Shown: in pieces, positions 46,494 through 58,575 of the stretch | How the letters are laid out: every line of letters begins with the position of its first letter | Position numbering within the stretch: position 1 is the stretch's first letter | From: Plumapathes pennacea | Taxonomy: Eukaryota; Cnidaria; Anthozoa; Antipatharia; Myriopathidae | Direction: 5' to 3' | DNA: 64,000 nucleotides | Assembly: GCA_964036295.1 (NCBI GenBank) | Contig: OZ038471.1 | Coordinates: forward strand, 9,504,184 to 9,568,183 | Notes under the pieces: generated by a model | The model's input: the letters and a program-made list of their open reading frames with translations, nothing else | What the model was told of the DNA's origin: nothing | Database searches by the model: none | Made by a program: the position numbers and the translations under genes

Positions 46494-49435
46494 TAATATG
46501 TCAATTTTACTGTTAGTAGTGTTTGAGGGCAGTCGTTGCCTGGTGTAGCAGTGAAAAGTTGTGTGACATAGTTTGTGCTTTTTTATTTTAATGGTTCCTA
46601 TTCATCAGCCATACAGCTAGTACTTGATGATAGGTGTGAGAAAGTAAGTCAGAGTCCGGTGTTGGTGCATTTCAGGAGCTCATATTTTGAATGATGTACA
46701 GTTGGCATTTGGTGATAGTAGTGAAGAAGTTTTCTGAAAGAATGTTCACTTGTTTTTGTTTTGAGTGATTAATATTCATAAGCTACTGTACCATGTGCAG
46801 TCTATGCTGAGAATTAATATTGAAGACGAATTCTCATATAAGTTTGTGGGTCTGTGTGTGATCGCACGTTTCCGTTAGACACCCGATGAATATGTTGTTA
46901 ATTTAAACAAAATATACATTATAATGTCTTAAAATTTGGTTAGATGGTATAATTAACAAGTATAATTTATTTAGTAATTAGCTTTATTAGTAGAAAATAA
47001 TAATAATAACAATAATAATGTTAAAAATGATAATGATAATAATGAAAAGAAATAAAAAAAATACACTAACAGTTAGAATATTGGTTAGTTACACAAGGTG
47101 TAGAATAAAATATATAGGAAATGTGTCAGAGGTTATACATATGGTGTATTATCATTTTATTACATAGTTTTTATTGTAGAAAATTGATAATAGTAGTTGG
47201 AAAAAAAAGTTTTTTGGTGGTTTAAACATGTTCTTAGTGTATAAAAGATGCAACTGGAGGGCAGAATGAAGGTGGTGGCCAGCTTGGGTCTGGGAAACTT
47301 TCTTGGATTTCCTGCATTGTTGGACTCGTGAGTCCCTGCTAGAACCGTTCTGTAGCTAATATGTAATTTTACTGTTAGTAGTGTTTGAGGGCAGTCGTTG
47401 CCTGGTGTAGCAGTGAAAAGTTGTGTGACATAGTTTGTGCTTTTTTATTTTAATGGTTCCTATTCATCAGCCATACAGCTAGTACTTGATGATAGGTGTG
47501 AGAAAGTAAGTCAGAGTCTACTGTTGGTGCATTTCAGAAGCTCATATTTTGAATGATGTACAGTTGGCATTTGGTGATAGTAGTGAAGAAGTTTTCTGAA
47601 AGAATGTTCACTTGTTTTTGTTTTGAGTGATTAATATTCATAAGCTACTGTACCATGTGCAGTCTATGCTGAGAATTAATATTGAAGACGAATTCTCATA
47701 TAAGTTTGTGGGTCTGTGTGTGATCGCACGTTTTCGATAGACACCCGATGAACATGTTAATTTAAACAAAATATACATTATAATGTCTTAAAATTTGGTC
47801 AGATGGTATAATTAACAAGAATAATTTATTTAGTAATTAGCTTTATTAGTAGAAAATAATAATAATAAGAAGAAGAAGAAGAAGAATAATGTTAAAAATG
47901 ATAATGATAATAATGAAAAGAAATAAAAAAATTACACTAACAGTTAGAATATTGGTTAGTTACACAAGGTGTAGAATATAATATATAGGAAATGTGTCAG
48001 AGGTTATACATATGATGTATTATCATTTTGTTACATAGTTTTTATTGTAGAAAATTGTTAATAGTAGTTGAAAAAATTAAAAAAAATGTTTTTTGGTGGT
48101 TTAAACATGTTCTTAGTGTATAAAAGATGAAAGTGGAGGGCAGAATGAAGGTGGTGGCCAGCTTGGGTGTGGGAAATTTTCTTGGATTACCTGCATTGTT
48201 GGACTCGTGAGTCCCTGCTACAACTGTTCTGTAGTTAATATGTCAACTTTACTGTTAGTAGTGTTTGAGGGCAGTCGTTCCCTGGTGTAGCAGTGAAAAG
48301 TTGTGTGACATAGTTTGTGCTTTTATATTTTAATGGTTCCTATTTATTAGCCGTACAGATAGTACTTGATGATAGGTGTGAGAAAGTAAGTCAGAGTCTG
48401 GTGTTGGTGCATTACAGGAGCTCATATTTTGAATGATGTACAGTTGACATTTGGTGATAGTAGTGAAGAAGTTTTCTGAAAGAATGTTCACTTGTTTTTG
48501 TTTTGAGTGATTAATATTCATAAGGTATTGTACCATGTGCAGTCTATGCTGAGAATTAATATTGAAGACGAATTCTCATATAAGTTTGTGGGTCTGCGTG
48601 TGATCGCACGTTTTCGTTAGACACCCGATGAACATGTTGTTAATTTAAACAAAATATACATTATAATATCTTAAACTTGGGCCAGATGGTATAATTAACA
48701 AGGATAATTTAATTAGTAATTAGCTTTATTAGTAGAAAATAATAATAATAATAATAACAATAATAATAATGTTAAAAATGATAATGATAATAATGAAAAG
48801 AAATAAAAAAATAACACTAACAGTTAGAATATTGGTTAGTTACACAAGGTGTGGAATATAATATATAGGAAATGGGTCAGAGGTTATACATATGATGTAT
48901 TATCATTTTATTACATAGTTTTTATTGTAGAAAATTGTTAATAGTAGTTGAAAAAAATTAAAAAAAAGTTTTTTGGTGGTTTAAACATGTTCTTAGTGTA
49001 TAAAAGATGCAAGTGGAGGGCAGAATGAAGGTGGTGGCCAGCTTGGGTCTGGGAAAGTTTCTTAGATTACCTGCATTGTTGGACTCGTGAGTCCCTGCTA
49101 CAACTGTTCTGTAGTTAATATGTCAACTTTACTGTTAGTAGTGTTTGAGGGCAGTCGTTCCCTGGTGTAGCAGTGAAAAGTTGTGTGACATAGTTTGTGC
49201 TTTTATATTTTAATGGTTCCTATTCATTAGCTGTACAGCTAGTACTTGATGATAGGTGTGAGAAAGTAAGTCAGAGTCTGGTGTTGGTGCATTTCAGGAG
49301 CTCAAATTTTGAATGATGTACAGTTGGCATTTGGTGATAGTAGTGAAGAAGTTTTCTGAAAGAATGTTCACTTGTTTTTGTTTTGAGTGATTAATATTCA
49401 TAAGGTATTGTACCATGTGCAGTCTATGCTGAGAA
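46494..49435 (+). repeat. 876-bp satellite array, segment 5 (end of the array)
   Basis: About 3.4 units, landmark near 46859, 47720 and 48600. One unit carries an (AAG)n tract at about 47875 in place of (AAT)n. The array ends at GCTGAGAA, cut by Helitron-like copy C; no satellite follows in the remaining 14.5 kb. Confidence 0.95.
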
Positions 49436-50345
49436 CTAGACTGGCCTTGCCAGTGAGCTCGCGGCGTGAGTTGGGTCGAGACCAGAATATAAAATGGAAA
49501 GTAGGGGACAAGAGCGGAACTCCCAAGAGAGACTTCCAATTTCTCACCATAAAAATATCACACAGTATAGAGAACTTGGCTTTTGACACCTTGCTCTTTT
49601 GACACCTTGATTAAACTAAAAATTATTATTACAACACTCATGCACTTGCTTCTTAAAGGTTGAGCGACCCTGCATCTTGAGAATGCGTGACATATCTTTT
49701 TATGCACAATCGATTATGACAGTTTGACCTTGACTCATATTTCTAATCAGGGGCCACGATTAATTCAGCCTTCGCTTCACTACTTATGTGTTTTATTTTG
49801 TTAACTCAATACGTTTCTTCTATCAGGCTTTCGAGTATTCGTGCTCTGTAACAAATATAAAATTGAAAGCGAGGAATGTCACACGAGAGATGTTTACTAT
49901 ATCATTGCGCTTTTGTTCACAGTGTGTTCAGTCCATTTGTGACTGCAAACTCAATCCTCAGAATTATTTCGGTGTATTTTTCATTTCTGGTATTCACTGA
50001 CCATTGCGAAACAAAGGCTACATCATCGAATGAAAGAAACACTTCAACAGGCAATGTACGATACGCAGAAGAATTTTATGAGGCAACAGATGTCATGTAC
50101 AGAGTAAAGCATAAAGCGTCATTGTTTTACGGCTAAAGCTCACCGTAGCTTTGGTTTCTGCTTTCGCCCTGTTATCTTCCCAAAAGTATTTCGTGTCGCC
50201 ACAGAAAGTTTCGTCGGGACTAAATATTTATCGGCGACAGCGGTACCATCAAATATTTGTTTACGGCTATTCTCAAAGCTTGTGCGGTGAACGCGAGCCA
50301 AAATCTTTTCCTAAAATCCAGTTTATCCGTGCGCATTCAGCGGGC
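49436..50345 (-). mobile_element. Helitron-like element, copy C (3' part)
   Basis: On the minus strand this ends in the hairpin ACTGGCAAGGCCAGT (49440-49454) plus CTAG (49436-49439), next to satellite cut at GAA^TTAAT, the same A^T context as copies A and B. About 900 bp match the 3' part of copy A in inverse orientation, up to GTGCGCATTC near 50340. Beyond this the two diverge, and I cannot find the 5' end. One internal unit is present where copy A has two. Confidence 0.7.
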
Positions 50346-50740
50346 CCGCGTGGTGGGGTGGTCCAGCTCGATTCACAAATTTGCAAAACACTTCGTAATG
50401 CATTTCTCTGGGCATTTTTCACGACAACCGCTTCCTTGCCTAAAAGAATAGTCATATTTTAAGCAGCTGTGTGAGTTTATCAGTACGATTTTACGTATTA
50501 AGTAGTTTTGTTGTAAATTTTAGAGGCAGTTTTCATTCATGTTTCTTTCAGTGCATGGCGAACCGACTCTTCACTGAAATAAATACTTCTTGTATTACAT
50601 GTCTAACAAACATTTCGTTTAAAAAGTATCCAAGAACTGTCATGAAACTTAACTGACAGGTATAATTATAAACGGTAAATGTTTCGGTTTCACTGAACAG
50701 GTGAAGGGTTTCCCCCGCATGAATATATGAATGAATGAAT
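50346..50740. other. No recognisable feature
   Basis: Either the private interior of Helitron-like copy C or flanking DNA. I see no coding frame with family features. Confidence 0.4.
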
Positions 50741-50749
50741 AATTTATTA

Positions 50750-51668
50750 CCTCACGGGTTTTTCGCTTTGGCAGTGGACTTTTTCTTACACGAACCCGCA
50801 AGCTTGGGATCTACCAACTTGGTTAGTTTTGTCACCAGCTCGCTTCCTTGTTTTTCCTGGTTGAATTCTGAAAGAAAAACGCTGGTGTATAACTCAGGTT
50901 GTTTAAATAATAGATCAGGATATAGATAAAACATATTATACATGGTTTCAGTGCAACTGTAAAATTTCGATTGCAACTGCAGGTTAGGACGCACCAATCT
51001 TCACTGTCATCTTCGCCAGAGCTGATCACTGACTGTGAAGCCACTGAAAGATCAAATCAAAAAGAAGAGTCAAAAAACAGTATAATAAAACAAAACTGTA
51101 TTGCACTGATGCTACCTTCCTCTGCACTGGATGACTGTTTTCTCTTTTGCCCCACGCGGTGTGTTTGGGCAATAGTCCGGGCCTTCGGTGCTGATTCTCG
51201 TGCGCCCGTTGTTGGAGCTGCAGGTGGATTGGCTGGGTTCTTCTCCGATGCTTCCGACATGGAATCCGTCTCGGACAAAAGATTGTTTTCACGATCTTTT
51301 GCTTCCTTGTGTGTATCTGAAATGTTCGCATTTGGCAATTAACTCGTCGTATATAATTTAAGGGAGCAAACTTTCCATGAATACGATTTTGGCTATTAGA
51401 AAATGACTGGTTTACTAATCGTCTTGAGGAAAACATTGAAAAACATTAAATGGCGCAACAGTGGGAAAAAGTACTTACCCCATTTTGACTCGATTACTCC
51501 TTTCCAAACCTCCGACTTCAATTTCAATATGACACTCATTCCAGGTGTGGCATAATTATAATCCAAGCATGGCAGGTTATCCTCCCCCATTATCACTAGG
51601 TGCTTTGACGTCAGTTTAAGGACACTAATGCACACCTGTGGTACCTCCCAGTCGACGACAATAGACAT
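50750..51668 (-). CDS. Spliced gene of unknown function, divergent from the transposase gene
   Basis: Minus-strand exons 51668-51479, 51316-51116 and 51043-50995 join in phase by GT..AG. They encode about 146 residues starting MSIVVDWEVPQVCISVLKL, with a small hydrophobic N-terminal domain (HLVIMGEDNLP, GMSVILKLKSEVWKGVIESKWG) and then an acidic, Ser/Pro/Ala-rich region (ETDSMSEASEKNPANPP). A fourth piece near 50870-50750 ends in a basic tail (CKKKSTAKAKNP), but the obvious splice would create a stop, so it is tentative. The N-terminal shape recalls the start of cnidarian BEN-domain proteins, but no BEN domain is seen. It shares about 185 bp of upstream DNA with the 51854 gene. Confidence 0.45.
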
Positions 51669-51853
51669 AGTGACAAATAAATAACGGAGCTCAAGCAAGA
51701 TAAAAAAACTTGACAAAGAAGGTCAACTTTTCCCGCCTCCCGTTTGATAACCGAAGTAATGAGCTCTGTGTTAATTGGGTGATTAGTGTTAAATGTTCGG
51801 CCTCCAGAGAATCAGGAGGCTTAGTGAACATAAGACACACTCGTTGGTAAACC
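51669..51853. promoter_or_regulatory. Shared bidirectional upstream region
   Basis: 185 bp separate the two divergent start codons at 51668 and 51854. No clear TATA box is seen. GAGCTC-type motifs and a TTTGATAACC stretch are present; the assignment rests only on gene layout. Confidence 0.3.
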
Positions 51854-53179
51854 ATGGAAAAGAGTAATGAGGAAGCCGTTCTCCGTTGTCTTGGAGGTGA
51901 ATGGTTTTGTCCGAAGTGTTTTATATCATGTTAGACAAAAGGAAACTTGAAGCGCCACATCAGGATCAGGCACCAAGCAGAAAAATTGCCGCTCCCTCCA
52001 AAAATCACCCGTTACGAAAACGACGACCGTTACACAAGCTGTTCAACGGTCACCGAAGCCGATGAAGAAACCGAAGCCGATAAAGAAACTTCTTCTACAC
52101 TGAAAGAACATGAATTAGAGCAAGAGCCTCAAGATCTTTCAAGCCTCTTTCAGCGTCCACAATGCGTCGAAGGCGAGGGGATGTTCACAGATGTGGATGC
52201 CCTATATTTGAAATTGTGTGCCCTTCGTCCAAAACCACGATCTGATGAAACCGGTGATGATTCAGATTGCAGCAGCTCAGCATCTACAGCTGACGATGTA
52301 GCGTGGAGTTCTGAGGATGACGAAGAGGGGGCCGAAGAAGAGGTCGACAGTGATGATGATAGCTCTAAGCCAATATTTGAGGGCTCAAATGTGTCCCACC
52401 AGGAGCACATGCTGGCCATAATGTCTTACGCAATAAGGCACAAACTCAACTTAACTCAGTTGAACGATTTTCTTCACGCTGTTAAGTTGCATTGTCCTGC
52501 CGGAAACAAGTGCGTGACTTCTGTGCCTGCCCTCTACAAAGAAATATGCGGAGAAATTAACTACATTTACCACGACATGTGTGAGGACTGTCATTCTATA
52601 TTTCCGGAAGCTGTGGACGGTGTCAATTGTTCTACCCCTAGATGCTCTGGGTAAGTGACGTTTTGTTTCTAATGCCCATTTTTTTGCCATCAATCTGTAT
52701 ATTTAAGGCCGGGACTTAAGGCCGGGACTTAAGGCCGCCAAACTGGAAATCATTCTAGGCTAAATTAATCCTCTGTACGCTAACTTTAGCGTAATCAGAT
52801 TTCTAGAACCAAAAGTAACCGATAATAGCACTTAGTACGTATTATCCACGTGCAATTTAAAAGGGGCATGTGCGTAAAGGAAAGAACTGCAGACTCTCTG
52901 CTCGCGCCCATATTTTGGTCTGGTGTGACTTGATAACTGGATGGCTTCGGGATTTAATCACTGGATTGTATTTGATTTCAGGCTGAGATATCGTGGAAAC
53001 GAGAACGAGCAACAGAAGAGGCAAAGAAAATACTATTTCGTCAGTGTCCCATTGGAAGAACAATTCAAGGACATCTTGGAACGTGAGACAGCTGCTTACA
53101 TTATCATAGAGTTGATTTACCGAAAATAGTTTATCTTAGATTTTTTTGGAAACGAGTTACAGTTTTGTCCCTTTGATAT

Positions 53180-53345
53180 TAGATGGGACTATACGGCAAT
53201 TTTCGACCCTATTTCAGACCGAAATGTGCAGTTTTCCACGGTTTTTACTCTATTTCAGACCAAATATCAAAATCTCCTGCCCTATTCCAGACCAAAGCCT
53301 CAAAATCGATACTATATTTCAGGCTAATACTGAAAAAGATACCCC
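53180..53345. repeat. Degenerate short tandem repeat in intron 2
   Basis: Four to five loose copies of a 35-45 bp unit containing CTATTTCAGACC(A/G)AA. The unit carries TTTCAG, which looks like splice acceptors, so false exon calls are likely here. Confidence 0.55.
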
Positions 53346-54412
53346 TTGGTGTAGCACATACATAATATGGCTTGTATATGGGAGTGCCCCCCCCTGCAGA
53401 ATTATATTTTGACTAATTCCCCCCCCCCTTTGGTCTTAGAGTATTTAACTCAATTGATATTTTAAGCTGTCACTCAGGAGATCAAAATAAATTCTCCCAG
53501 CCTTGAAATTGTATGAGAGTAAAAGGTTTAAATCAACTGTAACCAATCTCCTTTGATATTTAGGCACTAATGTTTGGAGGGACATTCAGGCCAGGGTCTC
53601 TGAAAGAGAGAAAGATTCCTCTATAATCACAGACATAATTGATGTAGCAGCATACAGGCAGCACTGTAAACCTGGTGGTGTTTTATCTAATCCCAGCAAC
53701 ATTTCCCTAATCCTAAATACTGATGGCATACCAATCTTCAAGAGCTCCAGCATTGGTATTTGGCCTGTGCAGCTTGCCATAAATGAAATTCCCCCAAAAG
53801 AGAGGTAAATACAATTAACTCTAAACTGTAAATGCTCTAAAAAGCCCATTCTACCACTCCCATTTTGTGAACACCAAAATCGACCCCAATAAAGAAACAA
53901 GACAAATATTGCAACATGCCTTACCGCTTGGTGATATTATATTGAACTCTACATTTTGCATGTATCTTTTTAAATTATCCCTCTACAAGATCTCCTGGGG
54001 GCTAATACCATACCATTTACAATTATTCTTCAGCCATGTGGTATTGTTTGTCCTGAAGAGGTGCATAGCATGTTGACTTAAGAAATTGTTGTGTTTTTAG
54101 TATTTTGCTAAAGCCATTTTATATTGCACCAGGTTCTTAAAGAGAAACATGGTGCTGTGGGGAATATGGCAGGGCAGAGGCAAACCAATAATGCATGCCT
54201 TTCAAAAACCACTTGTTTTGGCCCTGAATGAACTTAGTGAAAATGGTAAGTTGGTTTTGCATGTGTTTATTTACTCGTTTCAGGCTATACAATGATAATT
54301 CATGTCCCTAAGCATTATATGCACAAACTGTAAATAACAGCACAATAATAAATGGGGATTGTTCAGGGTAAGACAGCAGGCTAAAAATATACAGGGTGAA
54401 TCTTTCAGTGCA

Positions 54413-54443
<31 letters not shown>

Positions 54444-55329
54444 TTGTTATACATTATTGTTGAAAAAAGCTGCCAAATTCCCAATATCTAACATAGTGAT
54501 TTCTATGTTATATTTCTTCGCTGTAGGTCTAGACATTCAAGCCCCTGGCTTTGAGTTGCTCCATGTTCGAGTCTTCCCACTTTTGACCACCATGGACCTC
54601 CAAGCAAAGGCCTATTGGCTTAACATGGTTCAGTACTCTCTTCAGGGTCATTTCTTAAATAAGTCCCCCAGGGGCTTATTACAGCATTTAAGGTATGCTG
54701 GTATTATCTATGTGTATGTACACTGCCAAGATTGATTGGGAGAATGGGATTTTCAGATTAGGGGAGTGAAAGGCATCAGCCTTATTCTGGGCCTAAAGCA
54801 CCATGACCCAATAGCTGGCCATGTAATTGATTACATGCATGGTGCTCTACTCGGTGTTATGAAAACACTGCTGATGCTGTGGTTTAATCCAACGTCCCAT
54901 GGCAAGGATTACTACATTGGCCACCAGGTAAATGTTCAAAACAAGGCTTGTTTTCAACTCAGGTTTACATAATGAGAGCTTTGTATAAATTTCTTTATAC
55001 TACATATGCTTGGGCAACTTTAACTTATAAGTACAGGTAATCATAATAGTTGCTCGTGCAATTAATGATACACCACATGTACAATTTCCAAACATAGCTA
55101 TAGACAAGTTTGTTATATCAACTTTAAGCATGTTACTGAATATGTATTTTTATGTTTTCAGTTGAGCACTGTCGACAATAGGCTACAAAAGATGAAGCCA
55201 CCAGACTACCTGGTGAGGTTGCCAAGAAGCCTACAAGCTAACCTCCATCATTTGAAAGGTATTATAATATACCTTAGGTTGATTAAACCTACTTGACTTA
55301 AGACTTTTAAGTGTCTGTCTGTATTACTG

Positions 55330-55430
<101 letters not shown>

Positions 55431-56417
55431 GAGCTGGTCTGGAGGGATGTTATGTTTTATTTTGTATTTTGTATGAGTATAAATTTCTCTTTGCACAAAA
55501 CCCTGGTCTGAATATGACACAAAAAAAGAAAATTAGTAAACAAGTTAGTACACAATTTAGTAAAATAAACACCTTAAGAGTTAATCTTTTTTTCATGTCT
55601 CACAGCATCAGAGCTAAAAGCATGGCTCCTGTATTATGGCCTCCCAACACTTCTTGGGATTTTACCCAAGAAGTACCTTCAACACTTTGCATTGTTTGTG
55701 ACTTCCATGCATATTTTGCTTGGTGACAAGATCTTGGCTGATGATCTTCAGATTGCAGAGGCCTTTTTGGATCACTTTTACAAGAAATTTGGAAACTTGT
55801 ATGGTAAATATTATTGTATAATATAATATTAGGCATATACCCACTCCCTGCCCCAACCTAAACATGTATTGTACATTGTAGTCCTAATTTTGGAATATCA
55901 GTACATATATAGTATAGGGTCAATGTACAGACTTGTGGTAGATCCTGTCTTAGGAAAAAAAAGGTCCAAGTAAGACAATTACAGTAATATAAAAAACAAC
56001 TTTAATGGTAATACATTCATTACTGCTGTGTCATATGTGTACTTATATTCCCATTGAATTTCATCTCTTTGTTAGGGGTATCATTCTTTTTCCATCTTCA
56101 AACCTTCACCCCATTAAAATTTCCTGTTTGTTCTTGGTTTACAGGTGAAGGGAAGTGTGGCCTGAATGTGCATAATGTCATCCATTATGCACACAATGTG
56201 CGAAGATGGGGTCCATTGTGGGCTTACTCGTGCTTCTACTTCGAAGACCTCAATGGGGATTATGTAGACAGTGTGCATGGTACAAGAGATGTCTCACATC
56301 AGGTACATATTATGTCTCAATCCGTTGATTTTCACAGACACATTATCACATGTTATACATACCAGCCAGACTGCCATGAAATATGAGGAAGTTTCTCTGA
56401 CAATTTCTTCAAGAGTG

Positions 56418-56552
56418 GCATTTTCTTCACACTGTTAAGTTGCATTGTCCTGCTGGAAACAAGTATTTGACCTCTGTGACTGCCCTCAATAAAGAAATAC
56501 AGGGAGAAATAAACTACAGTTATCACAACCTGTGTGAGGGCTGCAGCCTTGC
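56418..56552 (+). pseudogene. Partial duplicate of transposase exon 1 inside intron 9
   Basis: The sequence from TTCTTCACACTGTTAAG to CACAACCTGTGTGAGGG matches 52468-52590 in exon 1 with scattered changes. It lies between exons 9 and 10 in the same orientation. It cannot be part of the reading order of the gene, so it is a decayed partial duplication or a trace of an older nested copy. Confidence 0.8.
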
Positions 56553-57634
56553 TAACTGCATGTAAATTGAGTCAAAATTTGCCACATTCTACACAGTGTG
56601 ATTTTCTTGTTTTCAGATCAGAATTTTTTTTGCTGAAAAGAAGATGGAACTGTTACGAGTAACAATGAAAGCTGACACTCCTGTGCAGAAATTCATCCAG
56701 AAAATGCAGCCGTCTGCCAGAAAGTATGCAATACTATTAGTCTATATTCATGAACTATTTGTACCAACAATCCTGGTCAAATGTATGTGGGACACTCTGA
56801 AAAAATGTTATTTTTCACTATTGCTCTCTATTCAACAACGAAAGTGGCTCTTTTTTCCAAAACTTGATTATACTTTGAGCACACTCAGTCGACATTGTAT
56901 GGGAGGAGGGGGGCGGGAAGGCTCAAAGTGTCAATAATTTTGAGATAAAAGGCTAAGTGCCCCAACTCTTTTGACCAGGATTGTAGGTAAATATTGTTAT
57001 TGATTTACATGGTATGTCTGAATGTGTTGCATCTACATATCTCTAGTAAGATCTTTGTTATATTATAACTATGCTGAGGTTCTAAATGCTCTTGCAATAA
57101 TTTAATATTGCTCACGTTCCTTCTATTTGACCCAGGCCAAAGGATGTCACGGAAGTTGAAGATTGTGGATTGGTTGGAAAACCTATCAACTTTACTCCAC
57201 CAGATGGCATATTAAATGCCATCTCTCAGCTATCTGACAGGGAAGGACCCCCAAATGGCTTCCAAAAACTGCAAAGAATTGTCTACCAAAACAAAGTGTA
57301 CTACTCTGAGGAATATACTAGAATGCACAAGAGGGTGTCTTTTGCAGTGCTGTTTGAAAGTGCTGAACTCAACAATAGAATTGGGTTTGTGCAGTATTAT
57401 ATCCACAGCACACATACTGGCTCAACCTATGCAGCTCTTGATGTTCCGGAGGAATGCAATGTTCCTGAAGTACTAGCTGACTACAGCCTTCATCACATAT
57501 GGCTACAGGCACGCAGGTCAGAATTTGTCATTTTAAGTTTCATCTTGACATTAATATGCCTTGTTACAAATTAACACAATCAAGCAAAATTCTGACAATG
57601 TTCATGTTAACATAAATAAAAAAAAATAGAATAA

Positions 57635-57888
57635 TAAAAATATATCACTCTATTCAAGCCTCAGTGCATTTAGCATTGCCGAGACTTACAATACAGAAAC
57701 CAAACATCATAAACTGAGTGTACAGTAGAGGCTGACCAGGCTCTTTACATAGCATGGCCAAGGATGTGAACTCAAGGTTACTGTATTGCAAATTCAGCTA
57801 GTGGTCAGAGTGGAACTTGAACCTGAGACCTCCGGATTTCAAGTCCGGCACCATAACCACACTCAGCACACTGCCTCAAAAGAGCTCA
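57635..57888 (-). mobile_element. tRNA-Ser-derived SINE in intron 11
   Basis: On the minus strand a tRNA-like head runs from about 57888. It has a box-A-like TGCTGAGTGTGG, an anticodon arm CCGGACTTGAAATCCGG (loop CTTGAAA, anticodon TGA as in tRNA-Ser), and a box B GGTTCAAGTTCC. A tRNA-unrelated body of about 170 bp follows, and the end is T- and A-rich near 57635. The acceptor stem does not close and the variable arm is missing, so it is not a functional tRNA. RNA polymerase III transcription through boxes A and B is expected for SINEs. Confidence 0.65.
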
Positions 57889-58411
57889 TAAGCTTAAACT
57901 TTCAGCTTGTCCAATCTGGTCCAAATTTGAAATGGTATAAAGTCTAAACACATGATCATAGTGCATATTTATAACCACAGTGCATATTTAAACATTTTCC
58001 TCTTATAACAGGTCAAGAAACACTCAGGTAGTCTATGTGGACAAAATTATAGAGAAGGTGTTTCTCCTAAGTGGAAATGAAGATTCCATCTGTGGTGTTA
58101 GAGCACCCAATTTTGTGGAACGTGAGTAACACAAAAAAACTTTATATCTTTCCTCCAACACAGCCAACATTCCCACAAGGTGCAAGGGGTGATTTTTCTT
58201 TCACCAACCCTTATTTGCTTATTTTTTTCAGGAAATGGTTTGTCAACTTACCAGGCAAGGTGAACAGTCCCTTATTTCTCTTCCAACCAGAACCCTCAAA
58301 CTGGAGCAAGCAAGGTGCACAACACTGTACTACAGTAGTTCCCACACCTTGCGTGGGTACTAATCGGAACACTACTGTGGGTATATCGTTTTTTGAATGC
58401 CTTTCACGGGG

Positions 58412-58575
58412 TGACATCCCTGTGCAGCAGAGTTTGCTGGGTAGAACCTCGGAATAGAATCATCTCCCCTTGCAGCTGGGTTTCCTGGGTAGAGCCTCGA
58501 AACAGAATCACATCTCTGCACAGCGCAGTTTGCTGGGTAAAACATCGGGACAGAATCACCTCGTTCCCAAGCTCT
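58412..58575. repeat. ~57-bp tandem repeat, three copies
   Basis: The unit around GTTTGCTGGGTAGAACCTCG ... ACAGAATCA occurs three times. It lies just after the last exon of the transposase gene. An open frame through it gives repeats of CWVEPRNRI, which I take as a by-product. Confidence 0.75.

Noticed and set aside
7051-49435. Array considered as CRISPR-like or as a tandem gene cluster
   Set aside because: Units are 876 bp, with no short direct repeats separating unique spacers, and no reading frame is kept across units. It is a satellite.
57800-57890. Functional tRNA-Ser gene on the minus strand
   Set aside because: No closing acceptor stem, no variable arm and an imperfect T-stem; a SINE head explains it.
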